Origin: Arthrobacter rhizophilus
GTDB lineage: Bacteria > Actinomycetota > Actinomycetes > Actinomycetales > Micrococcaceae
Direction: 5' to 3'
NCBI RefSeq assembly: GCF_026241105.1
Contig: NZ_JAPFFT010000028.1
Location: 1-44,154 of the forward strand
Length of the DNA: 44,154 nucleotides
Of this stretch, positions 7,212-14,850 are shown piece after piece (the stretch's first letter is position 1; the number at the start of each line of letters is the position of its first letter). The notes under the pieces were generated by a model, which saw only the letters and a program-made list of their open reading frames with translations, did no database searches and was not told the origin of the DNA. A program made the position numbers and the translations under genes.

Positions 7212-7241
7212 TTCAACGGCTACCCCGGCAGCTTGTATGCT
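7212..7241 (+). promoter_or_regulatory. Possible tRNA-Arg promoter
   Basis: TTCAAC (7212-7217) and TATGCT (7236-7241) are separated by 18 bp. The -10 lies in a direct repeat (TTGTATGC twice, 7233-7248). Start would be about 44 bases before the mature tRNA. Confidence 0.4.
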
Positions 7242-7291
7242 TGTATGCGTGCCCGGCCAGCGGCTCCCAGGAGCTTCCGGCACGGGCACAG

Positions 7292-7364
7292 GCCCTCGTA
7301 GCTCAGTGGATAGAGCACGGCTCTCCTAAAGCCGGTGTCGTTGGTTCGATTCCAATCGAGGGCA
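7292..7364 (+). tRNA. tRNA-Arg (anticodon CCU)
   Basis: The 73-nt cloverleaf has a 7-bp acceptor stem (GCCCTCG, 7292-7298, with CGAGGGC, 7357-7363), discriminator A at 7364, and a D-loop AGCTCAGTGGATAGAGC. The anticodon stem CGGCT/AGCCG encloses loop CTCCTAA, and the T-arm contains GGTTCGATTCC. The CCU anticodon reads AGG codons. CCA is not encoded. The DUF6314 start codon comes one base after the discriminator. No integrase or duplicated 3' end is visible, so it does not mark an island here. Confidence 0.96.
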
Positions 7365-7365
7365 C

Positions 7366-7821
7366 TTGAAAGACCAGCCGCGCACATCGTCTCCGACGCA
7401 AGACCTGCGGGCCTACCTGCTGGGCAGTTGGACCGTGGATCGGTCCCTGTGGGACAGGGCGAGCGGAACCCGCGGTGCGCTCACCGGCGTCGTGCGCTAT
7501 TCAGAAACGCCCGACGGCGGGCTCCTCCTTCGCGAAGACGGCACCATGACCTGGCCCACACACTCAGGCCCGGCCTTCCGCGAATACCTCCTGCGGCCTT
7601 CGGACTCGGCCGCCGCGATGGACGTCTACTTCCCTGATGGCAAGCCCTTCCACCGCATGAGCTTCGGCAGCCATGCCAATGAAGACCGGCACTGGTGCGA
7701 TCCTGATGACTACAAAGTCAACTACCTCTGGGGCGGACAGGATGCCTTTAGCTACGCCTGGGACGTCCATGGACCAGCCAAGGATCTGTTGCTGGAATCG
7801 CAGCTGAGGAGAGAACAATGA
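7366..7821 (+). CDS. DUF6314 family protein
   Basis: The 151-residue soluble protein matches the DUF6314 pattern as I remember it: LRAYLLGSWTVDRSL near the N-terminus, GTMTWPTHSGPAFREYLL in the middle, YFPDGKPFHRM, HWCDPDDYKVNY, and AWDVHGPAKDLLL at the end. This resembles a small lipocalin-like beta-barrel; function is unknown. The conserved LLGSW begins near residue 18, and the only start codon before it is TTG 7366. That TTG is one base after the tRNA discriminator, so the acceptor-stem GAGGG would serve as the ribosome site on an unprocessed transcript. A tRNA-processed mRNA would be leaderless. The gene is coupled by ATGA overlap to the Nudix gene. Confidence 0.8.
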   Translation: MKDQPRTSSPTQDLRAYLLGSWTVDRSLWDRASGTRGALTGVVRYSETPDGGLLLREDGTMTWPTHSGPAFREYLLRPSDSAAAMDVYFPDGKPFHRMSFGSHANEDRHWCDPDDYKVNYLWGGQDAFSYAWDVHGPAKDLLLESQLRREQ

Positions 7822-8234
7822 CCCCTGACGGCCCAGCCAAGGACCTGATCGTAGTCAGCGCGGTCTGCGTCTACGACGACGCCGGGCGGCTGCTGACGGT
7901 TCGAAAGCGCGGCACGGAGAAATTCATGCACCCGGGAGGCAAGCCGGAATCCGGCGAAACCGCGGCCCAGGCGGCATCGCGCGAATTGGCCGAGGAAGTC
8001 GGAATCGCCATCGACCCCGCAGACCTGGAGCCCTTGGGAAGCTGGCTCGCCGTCGCCGCCAATGAGGCCGCCACGGACATCGAGGCCACCGTCTTTACCG
8101 CCCCAGGTACCTGGGAGGCCCATCCCTCGGCCGAAATCGCGGAGATCCGCTGGCTGGACCTCGCTGCCGAACTTCCTGACGATCTGGCCCCGCTCCTGAC
8201 CGACCATGTCCTGCCGATGCTTGCGAAAAGATGA
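7818..8234 (+). CDS. Nudix hydrolase
   Basis: The 138-residue protein is a Nudix-fold pyrophosphohydrolase acting on a nucleoside diphosphate linked to another group; substrate not predictable. The complete Nudix box G-x5-E-x7-RELAEEVGI spans residues 41-63 (Gly41, Glu47, Arg55, Glu56, Glu59, Glu60), giving the Mg2+-binding glutamates. The fold is complete, with an N-terminal strand (VVSAVCVYDD) and a C-terminal helix. The start codon overlaps the stop of DUF6314 (ATGA), so the two form a translationally coupled pair, a context that hints at a shared metabolite-handling role. Confidence 0.93.
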   Translation: MTPDGPAKDLIVVSAVCVYDDAGRLLTVRKRGTEKFMHPGGKPESGETAAQAASRELAEEVGIAIDPADLEPLGSWLAVAANEAATDIEATVFTAPGTWEAHPSAEIAEIRWLDLAAELPDDLAPLLTDHVLPMLAKR

Positions 8235-8291
8235 GGCTTCCCACATGAGGAAAATCGGCACCTAACAGGGCCTGAACTTCTCGGTTCTTCC

Positions 8292-8320
8292 ATGAAAATC
8301 GAGCGAGAACTGACTATAGT
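8292..8320 (+). promoter_or_regulatory. Promoter of the c-di-GMP/glycosyltransferase operon
   Basis: ATGAAA (8292-8297) and TATAGT (8315-8320) are spaced by 17 bp. The start would be near 8327, leaving a 5' leader of about 55 bases. Confidence 0.55.
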
Positions 8321-8381
8321 GGTCGCACAGTTTGTTTTAACTTGATACAGGCTGCATTGTCAGGTCCAGCTGGGGGATCGC

Positions 8382-10409
8382 ATGCAATCTATGGTTCAGC
8401 GCCGGCGCGCCGCTGAAGACGGGCGCGCCACTGAAGAAGTCAGTGGAGGCCGGACGCAAGTCCGTGACACTCCACGCGAGGTTAGGGCCTACTCGGCTGC
8501 GGGAATCGCCGCTTGGGCGGCGCAACTGGGTTCTCCCGCGCCGGAGGCTCCGCGTTCCCGCAGAATGGCGAGGACTGGCGGGATAGCTTCGATCGCGGCT
8601 TTGTTGCTCTACCTGACCTGGCGGATCACGTTCACCATGCCGCTTGGCGGCTGGGACCCTGTCATCGCTTGGACGCTGGTGACGTTTGAGGCCCTCCCCC
8701 TCCTGGGGCTCGTCCTGAAGTCCATCACGCTGTGGAACATCGATTGTCATGCCCCGGAGCCGGTAGCCGAACCGCCCAATGGCATGAGGGTCGCCGTGTT
8801 GATCCCCACGTACAACGAACCGGTGGAGGTCCTTGCCCCTACCATCGCCGCGGCCTGCGACCTTCAACCGAGCCACGAGACATGGGTATTGGATGACGGA
8901 TCCCGCCCGTGGGTTGAAGAGATGTGCGCATCCTTCGGCGCGCGCTTTGTAACCCGCGCCGAGCACGATCATGCCAAGGCGGGCAACATGAACCACGCGC
9001 TGGATCTGATGGCCGCCGAGGAAGCCGCCGGCAAAGACCCAATCGACATCATCGCCGTGCTGGACTGCGACCACGTACCCCTTCCGACATTCCTGACGGC
9101 CACCTTGGGGTGGTTCGCCGACGAGGAAATCGCCCTTGTCCAAGGTCCACAGGCGTTCTATAACTCCGGAGCCTTCGACGACGATGGAATCTCCGGCGAG
9201 CAGGGGTTGTTCTTCAACGTCCTGATGCCCTCACGCAACGTTCCCGGCGCGGGGCCTTTCTGGTGCGGGTCAACATCCCTCCTCCGGGTCAAGGCACTTC
9301 GTGAGGTAGGTGGTGTAGCCACCGAAACCATCACCGAGGATATGCACACCACCCTCAAGCTCATCCGGATCGGGTGGAAGACCGTGTACCACCACCAAAC
9401 CCTGGCAGTAGGCCTGGCCCCGGCAACGGCCGATCAGTACCTGCTGCAACGCCGCCGTTGGGGCATGGGCGCGATGCAGATCCTTACTTACGAGCGACTG
9501 TGGGCCGCCAAGAGCTGGATGACCTGGCGGAACTTTCATGAATACCTCAACGGAACCTTATGGTGGCTGGAAGGCATTGCCACCCTGATTGCGTTCATTA
9601 TTCCGATGGCGGTGATGATCTCAGGAGCTCAGACCTCGACCGCCGACCCACTGGAGTTCACGCTCGCCTTTGGAGCCATGTTCTGGGTCCGTTTGTGGGG
9701 CGCCAAAAGACTCATGCGCCACCAGATCCATTGGCCGACGGCGTTCGCCCTGCGGATCTTCCGGGTTCCGGTTGGCATGGCCTGCCTCTGGTGGCTCGTC
9801 TCGCGCAAGACCCTTGAGTTTCAAGTCACTCCCAAAGGCGCTGCAGAACTTCGACTCCGCGGGCGTGCCCCGCGGGTCCTCCTTGTGCTGATCTTCATCG
9901 TGGCCGGGATCATTCTCTACGCGGCCGCGGGTGTCCTGGGATGGGTGCCCTGGCGGACAAGTCCGGGCTCCACTATTGCCGCCGGCGTGTGGCTGGTGTT
10001 GGCCGGAGTTGTCCTCGTTCTGGGAACGCTCCGGATCCGAGCCGCCGAATTCGCCACGTCACGACGGAACGCCCACCGGGCCACCATCAACGTGCCCATC
10101 GTGGTTGAGGGTGTCCCCGGCGAATTGCTTGATATCTCCATGGGCGGCGCCGCAGTTCGAGTGGAGGCCGACGCGCTGCCGGACGCTGGCCGCGTTCACC
10201 TGGTCCTGCCTGGGGCCAAACCGATTGCCTTGGACATCGTGCGGGTCTGGTCCACGGCAAGGCAAGGCCGCACGGCATCACTGCAGGTTCGCGAGGGTGA
10301 CTGGAACGCCTATCGAAGCCTGGCACTCTGGCTTTTCCACACTCCCGATAATGCACTGCCCGGTTTTCCCGCTGGTGTTCCTGCCATTGCAGCACGCGAG
10401 TCGGCATGA
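8382..10409 (+). CDS. PilZ-tailed family 2 glycosyltransferase (cellulose synthase-like)
   Basis: The 675-residue membrane enzyme should polymerise and export a beta-linked polysaccharide from a nucleotide sugar. Two helices (about 66-112) precede a GT-A domain with DDG (171-173), DCD (228-230), TED (318-320) and QRRRW (356-360), the processive-synthase signature. Further helices follow (about 385-555). The C-terminal PilZ domain contains RNAHR (562-566) and DISMGG (about 582-587), the two c-di-GMP-binding motifs, so activity should be switched on by c-di-GMP as in BcsA. The start at 8382 follows GGGGGA; ATG 8391 is an alternative. It overlaps the next gene by 4 bp. No BcsB-like partner is encoded here, so the product may not be cellulose. 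Confidence 0.93.
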   Translation: MQSMVQRRRAAEDGRATEEVSGGRTQVRDTPREVRAYSAAGIAAWAAQLGSPAPEAPRSRRMARTGGIASIAALLLYLTWRITFTMPLGGWDPVIAWTLVTFEALPLLGLVLKSITLWNIDCHAPEPVAEPPNGMRVAVLIPTYNEPVEVLAPTIAAACDLQPSHETWVLDDGSRPWVEEMCASFGARFVTRAEHDHAKAGNMNHALDLMAAEEAAGKDPIDIIAVLDCDHVPLPTFLTATLGWFADEEIALVQGPQAFYNSGAFDDDGISGEQGLFFNVLMPSRNVPGAGPFWCGSTSLLRVKALREVGGVATETITEDMHTTLKLIRIGWKTVYHHQTLAVGLAPATADQYLLQRRRWGMGAMQILTYERLWAAKSWMTWRNFHEYLNGTLWWLEGIATLIAFIIPMAVMISGAQTSTADPLEFTLAFGAMFWVRLWGAKRLMRHQIHWPTAFALRIFRVPVGMACLWWLVSRKTLEFQVTPKGAAELRLRGRAPRVLLVLIFIVAGIILYAAAGVLGWVPWRTSPGSTIAAGVWLVLAGVVLVLGTLRIRAAEFATSRRNAHRATINVPIVVEGVPGELLDISMGGAAVRVEADALPDAGRVHLVLPGAKPIALDIVRVWSTARQGRTASLQVREGDWNAYRSLALWLFHTPDNALPGFPAGVPAIAARESA

Positions 10410-13400
10410 GCGGGTACAGCTTGCGAAAGCCAGCACTGGTCTGGAAAGTGCTTGCCGTCGGGGCGGCGGTGGTCACCCTGGCTGTGGTCCTCGGAGCAAA
10501 TCAAGGGACGTCGACGGCGCAGTCCGCCGGGGATCTCGCCATCCTGGCGGCCGCGCTACTCGCTACAGTCAGTTGTGCCTGGGCAGCACGGCGTAAAGAC
10601 GAAAGCTCGCGCGCGTGGCGGGTCATGGCCATTGCCACATTGGTCTGGACAATCGGACAAGCAATCTGGACTTTCTATGGGTTGGCTCTCGACCATGACT
10701 ATCCCTACCCCTCCATAGCCGACGCCGCTTTCGTCGGCTATTCGATTCCGGCCGCGATCGCCCTCTACCTGTTCCCGCGTCCCCGGGTTTCCCGGGTTGC
10801 CTTCCTGCGCGGGCTCCTGGATGCCGCTGTGATTGCCTCCGCAGTGCTGTTCATGAGCTGGGCTACCGTTCTCGGTTCCATGTACAAGACAGAAGGGCAG
10901 GAAACCCTCGCCCATCTCACCGGCCTTGCCTATCCCGTTGCCGATATCGTGATGGTCTCCATAGTCCTCATGCTCACCATGCGGAGGGCACCAGGGGAGC
11001 GCCTCAGGTGGGTCTGCCTGGGTGGCGGGCTGCTGGTCCTTGCGATCACTGACAGTACCTACGTGGACCTGACCTCAGACGGCGTCACAGGGCTCACCGG
11101 AACACCCCTGGCGGCAGGCTGGATCGGGGCGTTCCTGCTGATCGCCCTCGCCCCGCTGGTCCCCTACGCTCCGCGTCCCCGGACTGATTGGCGCCTCTAC
11201 ACCCTGGCCCTAGAACTCCTCCCCTATGGCCCCGTCTTCGGTGCCATCATGGTGGCACCAATACGCGTCGGGCGTCCCAGCGACCCCTTCCTCCAGACCG
11301 TGGGACTTACCGTGTTGGCGCTGGCGGTCACACGCCAAATCCTCATGATCTTGGAGAACATCAACCTGACACGGGATCTCGAGTCCAAGGTTGCCCAGCG
11401 CACGGCCGAACTCGAAGGCCTGGGCGCGATCGTCAACTCATCGGCGGATGCCATCGTGGGCAAGACCCTGGGCGGCGTCATCACCAGTTGGAACCCGGGG
11501 GCCGAACGGATCTACGGGTACAGCGCCGCTGAGGCCATCGGGCGGCATGTCTCCTTCCTCGTCCCGGAGCACCTCCGGGACGAGGAAGAAGGCCTCCTCG
11601 CGGCGATCGCGGCCGGTGGGGAAACGCACAGCTTCGAGACAGAACGGGTCCGCGGGGACGGTTCCATCGTTCCTGTGTCCCTGACGTTATCCCCGATCCG
11701 GGGTACCGGCGGCATCCGCGGAGTCGCCGCGATAGCCCAGGACATCAGTGAACGCAGGATCGCGCAGGCAGAATTGGAAACCGCCCGGGAAGCCGCAGAG
11801 GAGGCCAGCCGCCTGAAGTCGGAGTTCCTGGCGACAATGAGCCATGAGATCCGCACACCGATGAACGGCGTGATCGGATTGACCGGTTTGCTGCTGGACA
11901 CCCCCTTGGAAGAAACCCAGCGGCAATATGCCGAGGGCGTCAAAGGGGCGGGCGAAGCCCTGCTGACCCTGATCAACGACATTCTGGACTTCTCGAAACT
12001 CGAAGCGGGCAAGGTCGACCTGGACCCCGCACCCTTCAATCCGCGCACCCTGGTGGATGAGCTCGCAGCCCTCTTGGCGGAAGCCGCCCAAGCCAAGGGC
12101 CTGGAACTCATCGCGTACTGCCGCCCAGAGGTTCCGGCGACGCTGGTCGGCGACGCCGGCCGCATCAGGCAGATTCTCCTCAACCTGGCCTCAAATGCCG
12201 TGAAGTTCACCCCCTCCGGGGAAGTCGTGATCAGTGTGAAGGTCGTGGAGAAGGACCCCGCAAACGTCTGGGTGCGCTTCGAAGTCCGTGACACCGGGAT
12301 CGGGATCGAGGCAGCAGATCATCTCAGGCTCTTCGAGTCCTTCTCACAGGCCGATGCCTCCACCACCCGGCGGTATGGCGGAACCGGCTTGGGACTAGCG
12401 ATCTCGCGGCGGCTCACAGAGGTGATGGGCGGCGAGATCGGGGTGGACAGCTCCCTGGGAAATGGCAGCACTTTCTGGGCCACCCTTCCATTGGGAGTGA
12501 CAGGTCCTTCCGCCGCCCCGCCGTCGATCTCTCCCGATCAACTGACGGGACTCCGGGTCCTGGTGGTGGATGACAACGCGACCAACCGTTTGGTGCTCGA
12601 AGGGCAACTGGCGGGCTGGCGGATGAAACCGGAGGCTGTAAGCGATGCCCAACAGGGCTTGGACCGTTGCCGCGAGGAAGCCGCCGCCGGACTTCCCTTC
12701 GACATCGCGGTGCTCGATATGTGCATGCCCCACATGAACGGGCTGGAGCTGGCGCGCAAACTGAGTACCGACGTCGCGTTGGAATCCATCCGGATCATTA
12801 TGCTGACGTCCACCATGAACGTGGACAAAGCCGAACTCGTGGCGGCCGGGGTTCAGGAATGGCTCACGAAGCCCGTGCGCAGCTCCGAATTCTACGATCG
12901 GCTCATGCGCCTTGTCGCGACCCATCCAGTCAGCGCTCCCAGCGTTTCTCCCGCTGTTCCCGTCACCATCAGCCAGCCTTCGCGCGGCCTGATTTTGATC
13001 GTGGAGGACAACGAGGTCAATCAGCTCGTGGCCCGGAGCATGGTTGCGAAGTTGGGGTACGAGGCCGACGTCGTCGCTGACGGAAGTGCGGCAGTCGCCG
13101 CCACTGGGGCGACCAAGTACGCGGCGGTCCTGATGGACTGCCACATGCCCGTCATGGACGGATTCGAGGCCACCAAAGCCATTCGGGAACGGCAAAATGA
13201 CCACCGCAGGCTCCCCGTCATTGCCATGACCGCCGGGGCCCTGGATGAGGACCGCGACCGCTGCCTTGCCGCCGGCATGGACGACTATCTCACCAAACCG
13301 GTGGACATGGACAAATTGAACCAAGTTCTCGCCCGGTGGATACCCAGACCAGCGAAGGAAAGCACCGAACCTGCCCTCGACCCCGCGAGGCTGGAAACAT

Positions 13401-13720
13401 TGCGAGCCCTCGGCTCGGCGGACGGGCTGGGGTTGCTGCACGCCGCAGCACAGGCCTTCCGGCAAGACATTCAACCAAGCCTGGAAGCACTCCGCCAGGC
13501 TCTGGACAGCGGAGGCGGAGATGCTTTCAGACAGGTGGCGCATAAATTGAAAGGCTCGGCAGCCAACATTGGAGCCGCCCGCGCGGCCCGGATGTGCGAG
13601 GAGATGGAACACGGTTCTTCAGACGGAGCGCCTGGTGATCGCGTCCTCCTCGCCGATCTTGAAGCCGAACTGGCCCTTGTTGACAAAGCACTGAACGACG
13701 CCTTGGCGGTGGCCCCATGA
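10406..13720 (+). CDS. Hybrid sensor histidine kinase with HPt
   Basis: The 1104-residue protein is a one-chain phosphorelay. About ten N-terminal membrane helices (1-320) form an undefined sensor, followed by a coiled coil and a PAS domain (about 335-453). HisKA has His480 in SHEIRTPMNG, then the ATPase domain (about 580-705; DTGIGI and GGTGLGLAI). Two receiver domains follow with Asp771 (VLDMCMP) and Asp911 (LMDCHMP). A C-terminal HPt has His1046 in AHKLKGSAANIG. All phosphorylation sites are present, so the route His480, Asp, His1046 is intact. The next gene, a REC-GGDEF protein overlapping by 4 bp, is the obvious final acceptor. The stimulus is unknown. Confidence 0.94.
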   Translation: MSGYSLRKPALVWKVLAVGAAVVTLAVVLGANQGTSTAQSAGDLAILAAALLATVSCAWAARRKDESSRAWRVMAIATLVWTIGQAIWTFYGLALDHDYPYPSIADAAFVGYSIPAAIALYLFPRPRVSRVAFLRGLLDAAVIASAVLFMSWATVLGSMYKTEGQETLAHLTGLAYPVADIVMVSIVLMLTMRRAPGERLRWVCLGGGLLVLAITDSTYVDLTSDGVTGLTGTPLAAGWIGAFLLIALAPLVPYAPRPRTDWRLYTLALELLPYGPVFGAIMVAPIRVGRPSDPFLQTVGLTVLALAVTRQILMILENINLTRDLESKVAQRTAELEGLGAIVNSSADAIVGKTLGGVITSWNPGAERIYGYSAAEAIGRHVSFLVPEHLRDEEEGLLAAIAAGGETHSFETERVRGDGSIVPVSLTLSPIRGTGGIRGVAAIAQDISERRIAQAELETAREAAEEASRLKSEFLATMSHEIRTPMNGVIGLTGLLLDTPLEETQRQYAEGVKGAGEALLTLINDILDFSKLEAGKVDLDPAPFNPRTLVDELAALLAEAAQAKGLELIAYCRPEVPATLVGDAGRIRQILLNLASNAVKFTPSGEVVISVKVVEKDPANVWVRFEVRDTGIGIEAADHLRLFESFSQADASTTRRYGGTGLGLAISRRLTEVMGGEIGVDSSLGNGSTFWATLPLGVTGPSAAPPSISPDQLTGLRVLVVDDNATNRLVLEGQLAGWRMKPEAVSDAQQGLDRCREEAAAGLPFDIAVLDMCMPHMNGLELARKLSTDVALESIRIIMLTSTMNVDKAELVAAGVQEWLTKPVRSSEFYDRLMRLVATHPVSAPSVSPAVPVTISQPSRGLILIVEDNEVNQLVARSMVAKLGYEADVVADGSAAVAATGATKYAAVLMDCHMPVMDGFEATKAIRERQNDHRRLPVIAMTAGALDEDRDRCLAAGMDDYLTKPVDMDKLNQVLARWIPRPAKESTEPALDPARLETLRALGSADGLGLLHAAAQAFRQDIQPSLEALRQALDSGGGDAFRQVAHKLKGSAANIGAARAARMCEEMEHGSSDGAPGDRVLLADLEAELALVDKALNDALAVAP

Positions 13721-14649
13721 AAGTGCTGGTGGCGGATGACGACTTCGGTTCCCGCCTGGTGGCGAAAGCAGCAGTGGAGCAGTCCGGCCACGAGTGCATC
13801 GTGGCCGCGGACGGCAGCTCTGCCTGGGAGCTGTACAGGCAACACCGCCCGCAGGTGGTCGTGACTGACCTGATGATGCCGGGGCTCAACGGGCTGGAGC
13901 TCTGCCGCTCCATCCGCAGCGCGGAAGAGGACTCCTACACGTATCTTGTCCTTGTCACCTCGAAGGATTCACGTGAGGACGTCGTCGCGGGGATGCAGGC
14001 CGGTGCTGATGACTACGTGGCCAAGCCGCTTGACCCGTTCGCCTTGCATACCCGCCTTCTGGTGGCGCAAAGGGTTACTTCGCTACACACGGACCTTGCG
14101 CGCTACCGCGCTGCGCTTGCTGAGCAAGCCCGGACCGATCCTTTGACGAAGCTCCATAACCGGCTGAAGCTCTCGGAGGATCTGGAGCAGCTGCACCACA
14201 AATGCGCTCGTTACGGGACGGACTACAGCCTGGCCATCTGCGACGTCGACAATTTCAAGAGTTACAACGACATCTACGGCCACCAAGCCGGTGACCTGGC
14301 GCTGCAGGCCGTCGCGGCTTCCCTCGCCGGCCAAGGGCGCCAAAGCGATGGAATCTACCGGTTCGGCGGAGAGGAATTCCTTTTCCTGCTTCCGAGTCAG
14401 ACGGTGTCCGGAGCAGAAACGAGGCTGGAGCGTGCCCTCGCGGCAGTGCACGGCCTGGGCATTGCGCATTCCGGGAATCCCACGGGGACCCTCACGTTGA
14501 GCGCTGGAGTCTCGGCCTACGTTCCCGACCATCGGGTCAGCAGCGAACGGCTCCTCAAGGAGGCCGACATGGCCCTGTACGCAGCTAAGTCTGCCGGCAG
14601 AAACCGCGTGGAAGTTGCGCCGGAAGTCCGGCAACACACCCAAAGCTGA
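13717..14649 (+). CDS. REC-GGDEF response regulator (diguanylate cyclase)
   Basis: The 310-residue protein should make c-di-GMP when phosphorylated. The receiver domain (1-120) has the acidic pair in ADDD, phosphoacceptor Asp51 in VVTDLMMPG, and the conserved Lys in AKPLDP. The GGDEF domain (about 135-300) has GGEEF at 217-221, an active variant, and an inhibitory-site RQSD at 208-211, so the product can feed back. This matches WspR/PleD-type cyclases with a single receiver. Its start overlaps the kinase stop. It closes the operon: kinase signal, phosphotransfer, c-di-GMP, then the PilZ glycosyltransferase encoded first. The 201 bp after it hold only a weak hairpin and no gene. Confidence 0.95.
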   Translation: MKVLVADDDFGSRLVAKAAVEQSGHECIVAADGSSAWELYRQHRPQVVVTDLMMPGLNGLELCRSIRSAEEDSYTYLVLVTSKDSREDVVAGMQAGADDYVAKPLDPFALHTRLLVAQRVTSLHTDLARYRAALAEQARTDPLTKLHNRLKLSEDLEQLHHKCARYGTDYSLAICDVDNFKSYNDIYGHQAGDLALQAVAASLAGQGRQSDGIYRFGGEEFLFLLPSQTVSGAETRLERALAAVHGLGIAHSGNPTGTLTLSAGVSAYVPDHRVSSERLLKEADMALYAAKSAGRNRVEVAPEVRQHTQS

Positions 14650-14732
14650 AGCGGCGACGACGCCATCAGCGTCACATAGTGAAAAACTCGACGTCACGCC
14701 TGACACTTTTTTGGCGGTCCTCCGTCCTCCGA

Positions 14733-14750
14733 ACCCCGGATCTTCGGGGT
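14733..14750. terminator. Weak hairpin between convergent operons
   Basis: ACCCCG and CGGGGT (14733-14738, 14745-14750) pair around a six-base loop. There is no T-run right after it, so termination is uncertain. It is the only hairpin I see in the gap 14650-14850. Confidence 0.3.
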
Positions 14751-14850
14751 CGACGCCGGACTGAAGAGTCAAAAAGATCCCCCACGTGACGCAGCCCGGC
14801 GAACCAGCCAGCCCCGGTCAAGCGGAGCCTGAAACCCGGGTCACGAGGCC

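Noticed and set aside
7292..7364. tRNA-Arg as the edge of a genomic island
   Set aside because: No integrase, no duplicated tRNA 3' end and no change in gene character downstream.
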